Notes under the pieces: generated by a model
What the model was told of the DNA's origin: nothing
Seen by the model: the letters and a program-made list of their open reading frames with translations, nothing else
The model's database searches: none
Shown here: positions 1 to 6,192 of the stretch, in pieces
How the letters are laid out: each line of letters opens with the position of its first letter
How positions within the stretch are numbered: the first letter of the stretch is position 1
NCBI GenBank assembly: GCA_000176735.1
Contig: ADBE01000047.1
Span: forward strand, 1 to 42,067
DNA: 42,067 nt
Direction of reading: 5' to 3'
From: Neisseria polysaccharea ATCC 43768
Lineage (GTDB): Bacteria > Pseudomonadota > Gammaproteobacteria > Burkholderiales > Neisseriaceae
Program-made: the position numbers and the translations under genes

Positions 1-52
1 GGGGGGATTTTTGACGTTTTTGCCGAAAATTTACATTCGGACGACGGAAAGG

Positions 53-85
53 AAAAAGCCGTGTCGCATCTGTGCAACACGGCTT
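53..85 (-). terminator. Rho-independent terminator of the rubredoxin gene
   Basis: A nine-base stem (AAGCCGTGT/ACACGGCTT) with a 12-base loop is followed on the minus strand by a run of five T. It lies about 80 bases beyond the rubredoxin stop codon. The first 50 bases of the window show no gene I can support. Confidence 0.75.
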
Positions 86-164
86 GGCGGGCGCAAACGG
101 ATAAAACGGCGTTTCCTGCCGCCGCAGGCGGAACGCTGGGATTTTCCGAGGGGTGAGGCTGCCG

Positions 165-335
165 CTATATCACGAAATCCAACAGGTAGAAATCTTCTTT
201 GCCTACGCCGCATTCGGGGCATTTCCAGTCGTCGGGGATGTCTTCAAACTTTGTCCCGGGGGCGATGCCGTGTTCGGGGTCGCCGAGTTCTTCATCGTAA
301 ATCCAGCCGCAGGGGCCGCACATATATTGCGCCAT
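165..335 (-). CDS. Rubredoxin
   Basis: A 56-residue one-iron electron carrier of the cytoplasm. The four cysteines that bind iron are visible as CGPC (residues 6-9) and CPEC (39-42), and the length is typical of the family. An upstream in-frame ATG at 371 lies inside the Correia element. I chose the ATG at 335 because AAGGAAAC stands at ribosome-binding distance and the family's N-terminus begins there. The gene starts 21 bases from the edge of a Correia element, whose border reads TATACA on the minus strand and could serve as a -10 box. Its redox partner is not shown by the context. Confidence 0.93.
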   Translation of the reverse strand: MAQYMCGPCGWIYDEELGDPEHGIAPGTKFEDIPDDWKCPECGVGKEDFYLLDFVI

Positions 336-355
336 TTGTGTTTCCTTGTTTTTTG

Positions 356-510
356 TATAGCGGATGAACAAAAACCGGTACGGCGTTGCCTCGCCTTAGC
401 TCAAAGAGAACGATTCTCTAAGGTGCTCAAGCACCAAGTGAATCGGTTTCGTACTATTTGTACTGTCTGCGGTTTCGCCGCCTGGCCCTGATTTTTGTTC
501 ATCCGCTATA
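356..510. mobile_element. Correia repeat enclosed element (full length, variant ends)
   Basis: This 155-base element has inverted ends TATAGCGGATGAACAAAAA and TTTTTGTTCATCCGCTATA, with an internal palindromic stretch around the paired AAGGTGCTCAAGCACC motif. Its body matches the two other Correia elements in the window, but both ends carry the same two paired changes from the usual TATAGTGGATTAAC. Such elements are non-autonomous repeats of Neisseria that can bring promoters, IHF sites and RNase III processing to neighbouring genes. This one sits just upstream of the rubredoxin gene. Confidence 0.93.
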
Positions 511-923
511 AATCAGGGTTTGGGAGGATGGTGAGGTATCCGCCCGGTTTTTTTGGGGGGTGGGGTTTTTTTCGATAGATTCCTGTGGTTTTTCGGTTAC
601 TGGATTCCCACTTCCGTGGGAATGACGGTTTGGAGGTTTCGGTTTTTTCGATGGATTCCTGTTGCTTTAGGGGGCTGGATTCCCGCTTTTGCGGGAATGA
701 CGACCCCCGCTCCCGCGTCATTCCCGCGCAGGCGGGAATCTAGTCTGTTTGGTTTCTGTTTTTCCGATGGATTCCTGTGATTTTTCGTTTGCTGGATTCC
801 CGCTTTTGCGGGAATGACGGTTTGGGGGTTTCTGTTTTTTCCGATGGATTCCTGTTGCGTTGGGGGCTGGATTCCCGCTTTCGCGGGAATGACGCGGTGG
901 GGGTTTCGGCATTTTCCGCCTGT
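511..923. repeat. Neisserial intergenic mosaic region with five dRS3 repeats
   Basis: This gene-free stretch holds five 20-base dRS3 units of the form ATTCCC-N8-GGGAAT at 604-623, 679-698, 720-739, 796-815 and 871-890. Between them are related spacer repeats that share phrases such as GATGGATTCCTGT and GGGGCTGGATTCCCGC. This is the pattern of neisserial intergenic mosaic elements. dRS3 units are known recombination and filamentous-phage insertion targets in meningococci. No phage gene is present here. The array lies downstream of the acyl-CoA dehydrogenase-family gene. Confidence 0.9.
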
Positions 924-2015
924 TTATTTTGCGGCTTCGATTGCCGCTATTTCTTTGCGCAGGTGTTTGATCGCGGGGGTTACGATGGCGACAAACATTG
1001 CTTCGCGGACGCGCCTTTGGGCGGGACTGCGCATCAGGTAGCCTTTCGCGCCGGAATGCAGGGCGGCGGATTGGGCGGCGGCAAGTGCCAGTACGGCGGC
1101 GGCTTCGCGCAGCTTGAGGGTAGCAAGGTTGTCGGGCGTGCCGCTCCAAGCCAAGCCGGCGAGCCGTTCGGTTTCTGCCCACGCGCCGTCCAACCTTGCT
1201 TTGAGGCTGTCGTAGCCGTCGTCGAGATAGCTGTTGACTTCGGCGTTGACGATGTTGGCGAGGCGGATGATGCCGAGGCTGCCGTCTATCACGCCCGCGC
1301 CGATGCCGATTTGCAGGAGGATAAAGCCTGCTTTGATGCTTTGGATGTAGTCGGCAAACTGTTCGGGCGCGGCGATGATGTCTTCGTCGGGGATAAATAC
1401 GTCTTTGAAGTTCAGGCTGAAGGTGCGCGTGCCTTCAAGGGCGCAAAATTCGGGGCAGTTTTGCAGGCTTACGCCTTCCCATTGTCCGCCGGTGATAAAC
1501 ATAACGTAGCCGCCGCCGATTTGGGCGGTATTCGCCCAGATGTGGTCTTCGCCGATGTTGGACACCCACGGCAGCGCGCCGTTGACTGTGTAGCCGCCCT
1601 CCACTCGCTCGGCTTGAAGGTTGTGTTTTTCGATGCCGGCAAGGTGTTTGACGGTATTGGACATGCCCGTACCCGCCAATACTTTGCCTTGCAGGATGTC
1701 GGCGAGGTATTTGTCTTTGACGGCTTGGTTGGGCGTTTGGTGCAGATACCACGCGCAAGCCGCCTGACACCACGCGCTGAAGGAGGTTGCGCCGCATTCT
1801 TTGCCGATTTCGCGCAAGACGGCGATTTGCGTTGCCAAACCCAAGCCGTTGCCGCCTTCGGCTTCTGTGCCGACTGCGCCGAATCCGCCGATTGCGCCGA
1901 GTTCGCGCATAAATGCTTCGGGGTAGTATCCTTTGCGGTCGATGTCGTCCACTAAGGGTTTGAGCTTGGTTTTGACGAGTTCGGCAACGTTGGCAATCAG
2001 GGTTTGGGCGTTCAT
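924..2015 (-). CDS. Acyl-CoA dehydrogenase-family flavoprotein
   Basis: A 363-residue cytoplasmic protein with the acyl-CoA dehydrogenase fold: a helical N-terminal domain (about 1-110), a central beta domain (TGMSN near 115 and the PWVSN stretch near 150) and a C-terminal helical domain with the alanine-rich segment near 305-325. The family binds FAD and oxidises acyl-CoA thioesters, but some members are flavin monooxygenases, and I cannot place a clear catalytic glutamate. The substrate is therefore open. There is no beta-oxidation cluster nearby; the next gene upstream is an AhpD-like protein on the same strand. GGAAC lies just before the ATG at 2015. Confidence 0.8.
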   Translation of the reverse strand: MNAQTLIANVAELVKTKLKPLVDDIDRKGYYPEAFMRELGAIGGFGAVGTEAEGGNGLGLATQIAVLREIGKECGATSFSAWCQAACAWYLHQTPNQAVKDKYLADILQGKVLAGTGMSNTVKHLAGIEKHNLQAERVEGGYTVNGALPWVSNIGEDHIWANTAQIGGGYVMFITGGQWEGVSLQNCPEFCALEGTRTFSLNFKDVFIPDEDIIAAPEQFADYIQSIKAGFILLQIGIGAGVIDGSLGIIRLANIVNAEVNSYLDDGYDSLKARLDGAWAETERLAGLAWSGTPDNLATLKLREAAAVLALAAAQSAALHSGAKGYLMRSPAQRRVREAMFVAIVTPAIKHLRKEIAAIEAAK

Positions 2016-2118
2016 CTTTGTTCCTTAAGGTTTGCGGGGGAATCGGGGGCGCACCTGATGCGCGGCTGCTTCCCTGCCGCTTGGGCGGCTTGTTTTTGTT
2101 TGAGGGGGTGTTTTTGAA

Positions 2119-2143
2119 AAACCGCCCGATATTCGGGCGGTTT
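2119..2143 (-). terminator. Terminator of the AhpD-like gene
   Basis: A perfect stem ACCGCCCGA/TCGGGCGGT with a TAT loop, followed on the minus strand by a T-rich tail. It lies seven bases past the stop codon of the AhpD-like gene and separates it from the acyl-CoA dehydrogenase-family gene. Confidence 0.8.
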
Positions 2144-2149
2144 GCCGTA

Positions 2150-2698
2150 TCAGGCGTAAGCCTGCAATTCGGGGTTGATTTCGGTTTGGGCGAGGTTGTT
2201 GACGTAGTTGCACAGGGTTGCCAAGGCTACGCCCATTACGACTTCGACCGCCTGCTGCTGGTTGTAGCCCGCATCGAAAAATGCTTTGAGTTCCTCGTCG
2301 GATACCGCGCCTTTTTTCGCCATTACGGCTTGGGTAAAGGCGGCGAGCACGCCGAGTTTGGCATCGTCAAATTCGCCTGCCGCCAACGCGCGCGAGGCTT
2401 TGATGGATTGTTCGGAAAGGAGTTTTTTCAGGGTTGCGAGTTTGGTGTGCCCTGCCACGCAGAAGCCGCATTCGTTGGTGCGTGCGGCAATAATCTGGAT
2501 GACTTCGACTTCGCCGGCGGTCAGGCTGTTGGCGGCGTTGAGCTTGCCGACTTCTTGGTAAAACGCCAAGGCTTCGGGGGCGTTTGCCAATACGCCGATA
2601 AGGTTGGGGATAAAGCCGTTGTTTTGAAGTACCGCCTCGACGCGCGGTTTGGCGGCTTCGGGGGCGGTTTCGAGGGTATGTACGGTTAAACGTGCCAT
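2150..2698 (-). CDS. Carboxymuconolactone decarboxylase / AhpD-family protein
   Basis: A 182-residue helical protein of the AhpD-like superfamily. The hallmark E-C-x2-C-x3-H motif is present at E76, C77, C80 and H84 (ECGFCVAGH), which points to a thiol-dependent peroxidase or disulfide-relay role rather than to true decarboxylation. Family members protect against peroxides. The start at 2698 is followed by MARLTVHTL and preceded by a purine-rich AAGGAAA. It has its own terminator and no ahpC beside it, so its reducing partner is unknown. Confidence 0.85.
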   Translation of the reverse strand: MARLTVHTLETAPEAAKPRVEAVLQNNGFIPNLIGVLANAPEALAFYQEVGKLNAANSLTAGEVEVIQIIAARTNECGFCVAGHTKLATLKKLLSEQSIKASRALAAGEFDDAKLGVLAAFTQAVMAKKGAVSDEELKAFFDAGYNQQQAVEVVMGVALATLCNYVNNLAQTEINPELQAYA

Positions 2699-2804
2699 TT
2701 TCTTTCCTTGTTCGCAAATATTGGGGACGGGCGCATAGTACGCATTTCGGAACGGAATAGGAAAGATTGTTTGGTTATGTGCTGCAAACGAAAAGTTATA
2801 AGAA

Positions 2805-2832
2805 ATACCGTCTGAAGCCTTTCAGACGGCAT
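2805..2832 (-). terminator. DUS-type inverted-repeat terminator
   Basis: CCGTCTGAA and TTCAGACGG form a nine-base stem with a tight loop. The left copy is ATACCGTCTGAA, a one-base variant of the uptake sequence; the right copy is perfect. It lies 16 bases past the DUF2628 gene. Confidence 0.8.
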
Positions 2833-2847
2833 AGCGGGGAAACGCGC

Positions 2848-3219
2848 CTACCTGCCCCCGCGCCCGAAATATTGCGCCAATGCGGCTTGGGGGTTGGCTG
2901 CCTCGACTGTTTCGGGCAATTCGGTATAGCCGCGCGATAAAAGGTGGCGGGCATAAAGGCTATTGCCCTTTGCGCCGAACCAGACGGAAACCGCCAAGCC
3001 CAATACGTTAAACGCCGAGTCTGTGGCGGGCGTGTCGCCGTAAACCAGTTGGGCAAATACCGCCAATACGAATATCGCGCCCGTCAGCCCCAGTCCCAAA
3101 CCCCACATTCTTTTGAAACACGCCCACAGCGTGCCGAACAAAAGGCCCGGCCACGACCAGCCTTGTTTGACGGCTTGGGGCGGCAGGGCGGGATGGGTGT
3201 AGATTTTGTATGGTTTCAT
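2848..3219 (-). CDS. DUF2628 family inner-membrane protein
   Basis: A 123-residue protein that begins MKPYKIYTHP and has a tryptophan-rich GWSWPGLLFGTLWACFKRMW stretch (about 20-39) typical of DUF2628. Hydrophobic segments at about 41-60 and 70-82 suggest membrane insertion. The function of the family is not known. The gene begins right after the D-lactate dehydrogenase gene on the same strand. In this sequence the frameshifted tail of that gene even overlaps its ATG (ATGA), although a DUS hairpin at 3349-3384 lies between the two coding bodies. Confidence 0.75.
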   Translation of the reverse strand: MKPYKIYTHPALPPQAVKQGWSWPGLLFGTLWACFKRMWGLGLGLTGAIFVLAVFAQLVYGDTPATDSAFNVLGLAVSVWFGAKGNSLYARHLLSRGYTELPETVEAANPQAALAQYFGRGGR

Positions 3220-5099
3220 CGTGTTTCCTTTTCGGTTGAAACCCTGCCCTTTGGGGCGGTAGGTTCAGACTTTATTTGGGAGGCGCGCGCGCCTGTGCCG
3301 GCATACGGCTTGAAAGCGATTACCCGACGGGAAACTTCAAACCCGACAATGCCGTCTGAACGGTGTTTTGCCTTCAGACGGCATTGCCTGCCTTCAAAGC
3401 GGACGCGCTTATTCCGCCCAGTTTTTCTTTTGCTGGTTTTGCCGATGCCCGGGTTGAAGCTGTTGGTCGGGTCGAGTTTGCGGTAAAACTGTTTGAGCGC
3501 GGGCTTGGCTTCGTACAAATGGCCGACGTTGTGTTCAGCAGGATATTGCGCGCCGCGTTGGTCCAAGAGATGCAGCATTTCGTGTTCCAACGCCATGCAG
3601 TCGTTGCCTTTTTTGATGATGTAATCCTGATGGAAAACGTGGCACATAAAATGCCCGTAATACAATTTATGGATGATTTTATTGTCAATTTCCGGCGGCA
3701 GTTTTTCAAACCAATCGCGGTCGTCGCGGCGCAGGGCGATGTCGAGCGCGACCAAATCTTCCACTTCGTCATCATGCACGGCGCGGTAGCGGATGGCGGC
3801 GGAGGCGACGGCGAAACGGTGCAGCATCGCGGCTTGGGTTTCTTCGGCGTTGCACTCGAAAAACGCGCCGCCGTGGTGTGCAAAATATTCTTTTAAGAAC
3901 GCGCGCGCCTCATCCACGCCTTTCCCGCCCATTTTCAGAATCAGGTGGTGTTCGTATTTGTTGCGGTAATCGCGCATGGATTTGGGCAGGTGGTCGGGCA
4001 GGTATTTGCTGACGAACTGCATGACTTTGTCGGAAAAATGTTTGGGCAGGAAGCTGACCTTTTTACCGAATCGGTCAACTTTTGCTTTGAAATCAAATAA
4101 TTTCGGCAGTTGGTGCGTACCGAATTTTTTGATGACGTAGAACGTGTCTTTACCGTATACGTCGGCAATATCGAAAGCGTGGCGGTGGATGTATTCGCCG
4201 GAAACGGGCAGGCTTTCAAATTCGCCCAAGGCGGCGCGGCGGATGTCGGTCAGCTCGTTGATGTCGTTGGTGCCGATGTAGAACACGGCGGTTTGTTTTT
4301 CTTGCGGAAAGGTGTCCAAACGGACGGCGAATACCATCAGTTTGCCCGCGCAGCCCGAGGCTTCGTAATGGCGCGCGGGGTCGGCATTGAAACGCGCGGC
4401 GGTCGGTTCGTCCACTTGGCGGACGTGTTCGCAATAGGCGTGGTCGTGTCCTTTGCCCGCGTCTTGTTTGATGTCTTTGTTTTGATAATGATGACCTTGC
4501 AGGTTGGTCAGGATTTCTTCAGGCGTGTCGCCCAAGTCTATGCCCAAGTGGTTGACCAGTTCCAACCTGCCTTCTTCGTTGATTTGGGCGAACAACGCCA
4601 TTTCGGTGTAGGCCGGGCCGCGCTGTACCAACGCGCCGCCGGAGTTATTGCACACGCCGCCCAAGACGGACGCGCCGATGCAGGAAGAGCCGATGACCGA
4701 ATGCGGTTCGCGCCCCAAAGGTTTCAGCAGCAGTTCGAGCTGGTTCAGGGTCGAGCCGGGCAGGCAGACGACTTGTTCGTTGTTGTTGATGGTTTGGATG
4801 ATGTTCATCCGCATGGTGTTCACAATCACGATGTCGCGGTCGTAATCGTTGCCGTCGGGGGTCGAGCCGCCCGTCAAACCGGTATTCGCCGCCTGCGTAA
4901 TCACAATCACGTCCGCTTCGACGCACGCCTGCAGAATTTTCCACATTTCCAGAATGCTTCCGGGACGCACCACCGCCAACGCCTTACCCTCGCCGAAGCG
5001 GTAGCCTTGGCGGTATTGTTCGGTTTTCGCGGGGTCGGTGATGATGTATTTTTCGCCTACGGTTTGGGTCAGGCTGCTGATTAATTGCGAGGCGTTCAC
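3216..5099 (-). CDS. dld: Quinone-dependent D-lactate dehydrogenase, C-terminus altered by an apparent frameshift
   Basis: A membrane-associated FAD enzyme that oxidises D-lactate to pyruvate and passes electrons to quinone. The N-terminal FAD-binding domain shows NTGLTGGSTPDG (about 73-84) and GSSCIGASVLGG (about 138-149); the family's substrate and membrane domains follow. The start is a GTG at 5099 with AGGAGA upstream. The normal end would be near residue 563 (GKTSKRKNWAE, stop near 3411). Here a T-run on the plus strand at 3422-3426 appears one base short, so the frame runs on for 64 more residues, through a DUS terminator, to 3216. The conserved body up to about residue 559 is intact, so the enzyme may still work. 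Confidence 0.88.
   Translation of the reverse strand: MNASQLISSLTQTVGEKYIITDPAKTEQYRQGYRFGEGKALAVVRPGSILEMWKILQACVEADVIVITQAANTGLTGGSTPDGNDYDRDIVIVNTMRMNIIQTINNNEQVVCLPGSTLNQLELLLKPLGREPHSVIGSSCIGASVLGGVCNNSGGALVQRGPAYTEMALFAQINEEGRLELVNHLGIDLGDTPEEILTNLQGHHYQNKDIKQDAGKGHDHAYCEHVRQVDEPTAARFNADPARHYEASGCAGKLMVFAVRLDTFPQEKQTAVFYIGTNDINELTDIRRAALGEFESLPVSGEYIHRHAFDIADVYGKDTFYVIKKFGTHQLPKLFDFKAKVDRFGKKVSFLPKHFSDKVMQFVSKYLPDHLPKSMRDYRNKYEHHLILKMGGKGVDEARAFLKEYFAHHGGAFFECNAEETQAAMLHRFAVASAAIRYRAVHDDEVEDLVALDIALRRDDRDWFEKLPPEIDNKIIHKLYYGHFMCHVFHQDYIIKKGNDCMALEHEMLHLLDQRGAQYPAEHNVGHLYEAKPALKQFYRKLDPTNSFNPGIGKTSKRKTGRNKRVRFEGRQCRLKAKHRSDGIVGFEVSRRVIAFKPYAGTGARASQIKSEPTAPKGRVSTEKETR
3349..3384 (-). terminator. 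DUS-type terminator behind dld
   Basis: A perfect ATGCCGTCTGAA and its inverse TTCAGACGGCAT (3373-3384) form a 12-base stem. It stands where the unshifted dld gene would end, which supports the idea that the longer reading frame is not the original one. Confidence 0.85.
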
Positions 5100-5614
5100 G
5101 GTACTCTCCTATCGGGATAAGCGGCGGCGCAAATCCCGGTACGCCGCCGTATGTTCAATTTGAATATTTTGGTGCGGCAAGTTGCACGCTGCAAATTATT
5201 TTTGGTTAAAAAATAATGTAATTTAATATTTTTGGCATTTGCCGCGTTTTCCAAATCGGCCTTGTCGCTTTCGCTATCGCCCATCATATAGACACTGACA
5301 TTGTTTCCGACTTTCTTTGCATGGTTTAAGGAATAAAGTGCGGTCGCCTTATTAAGCATTTGGCTGCTTCCCACCACGCCGACGTTGATATTGTCCGCGC
5401 CGAGCATTTCAATCATATTTGATGTCGAAGGCGAGCCGGATGTTTTAATCATTCCGACAGCCACCGCATCGGAAAGCGGGTTATTTGTCGCGGGAACCTG
5501 CACAACGACAGAGCGTTCTCCCCGCGGCATTTCAACCATCAGCCGACCGACATTGACACCTGTTGCGCAAGCTGCAAGCATACCGGTGAGGGTTATCATT
5601 AGAAGTTTTTTCAT
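5096..5614 (-). CDS. Small lipoprotein of unknown function, possible frameshift near the end
   Basis: A 172-residue reading frame with a lipoprotein signal peptide: MKKLL start, hydrophobic core and lipobox LAAC with Cys16. I do not recognise the mature protein, which contains NNPLSDAVAVGMIKTSGS (about 44-61) and a VGSSQMLNKA stretch (81-90). AAGGAG precedes the ATG. The last 35 residues are arginine-rich, unlike the rest, and the stop overlaps the GTG of dld (GTGA). If the six-base A-run at 5208-5213 had one more base, the protein would end at KLHYFFNQK after 139 residues, which looks more natural. It is on the same strand as dld and may be co-transcribed. Confidence 0.65.
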   Translation of the reverse strand: MKKLLMITLTGMLAACATGVNVGRLMVEMPRGERSVVVQVPATNNPLSDAVAVGMIKTSGSPSTSNMIEMLGADNINVGVVGSSQMLNKATALYSLNHAKKVGNNVSVYMMGDSESDKADLENAANAKNIKLHYFLTKNNLQRATCRTKIFKLNIRRRTGICAAAYPDRRVP

Positions 5615-5755
5615 TTGCCTACTCCTTTAGTCTTTAATCAAACTGCCCTATTCATCATAAACTTGAAATTGAACCATACTTCATTTTTATGAAGCCGGTT
5701 CTTCATTGGCCTGTATGGATACATTGTAATGATGCGTTATGGCAAAGTAAAGAAA

Positions 5756-5784
5756 ATGCCGTCTGAACGGCTTTCAGACGGCAT
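5756..5784. terminator. DUS-type bidirectional terminator
   Basis: ATGCCGTCTGAA and TTCAGACGGCAT form a 12-base stem with a five-base loop. It lies downstream of the SRP RNA on the minus strand and upstream of the lipoprotein promoter region. Confidence 0.8.
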
Positions 5785-5798
5785 CGGTGCGATACGGG

Positions 5799-5826
5799 AA
5801 CGCCGGAACATCGAAGCTCCGGCGTT
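5799..5826 (-). terminator. Stem-loop behind the SRP RNA
   Basis: AACGCCGGA and TCCGGCGTT form a nine-base stem with a ten-base loop, 12 bases past the SRP RNA 3' end. It lacks a long T-run, so it may be a processing or partial termination signal that works with the DUS hairpin beyond it. Confidence 0.5.
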
Positions 5827-5837
5827 TCAAATAGGGC

Positions 5838-5933
5838 GGCGGGCCAAACCCCCGGCACTGGCGCATCGGAGTGGGCTGCTGGCTTCCGCCCCTGACCCGG
5901 TGTTCCGATTTGCCATGCGGGGAGACCCGCCTC
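5838..5933 (-). ncRNA. ffs: Signal recognition particle RNA (4.5S RNA)
   Basis: On the minus strand this segment folds as one long hairpin: GGCGGG at the 5' end pairs with CCCGCC at the 3' end. The apex has the SRP signature: GGTCAGG on one side, the GGAA tetraloop in GGCGGAAGCC, and AGCAGCC on the other side. The RNA binds Ffh for co-translational targeting of membrane proteins. A good promoter precedes it, and a stem at 5799-5826 plus the DUS hairpin follow. The exact ends are uncertain by a few bases. Confidence 0.9.
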
Positions 5934-5944
5934 AGAGAAACGGC

Positions 5945-5972
5945 ATTATAACGGGTTTTCTGAAAAACTCAA
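5945..5972 (-). promoter_or_regulatory. Promoter of the SRP RNA
   Basis: On the minus strand TTGAGT (5972-5967) and a perfect TATAAT (5950-5945) are separated by 16 bases. The predicted start falls at about 5937, a few bases before the base-paired 5' end of the RNA. Confidence 0.75.
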
Positions 5973-6029
5973 CCGTTTTGATGCGGTCATACGCCGGAAA
6001 CGGCATCTGAAACTTATCATCCGATAATA

Positions 6030-6058
6030 TTGTCAACAATTTCTCAAAGCGTTATTTT
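6030..6058 (+). promoter_or_regulatory. Possible promoter of the DUF3683 dehydrogenase gene
   Basis: TTGTCA and TATTTT are 17 bases apart in an AT-rich patch upstream of the gene. A single DUS copy (TTCAGACGGCAT, 6150-6161) follows in the leader. Confidence 0.4.
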
Positions 6059-6192
6059 GTTTCTATAAGGGTATTTCCTGTTTCGGCATTGAAAAATATC
6101 AAAAATTGAACTACATTATCGCCTTTTCAAACCCGCCTGAAACCGACTTTTCAGACGGCATTCAAATAAAAACAACCAAACACGGACACGCC

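Noticed and set aside
604-890. Regularly spaced palindromes as a CRISPR array
   Set aside because: The units match dRS3, the spacers are related to each other rather than unique, and no cas genes are present.
2018-2689. Long plus-strand frame over the AhpD-like gene
   Set aside because: It is the antisense shadow of a gene with a recognised motif, and has no ribosome-binding site.
5729-6010. 93-residue plus-strand frame over the SRP RNA
   Set aside because: It runs through a DUS hairpin and the 4.5S RNA and has no coding features.
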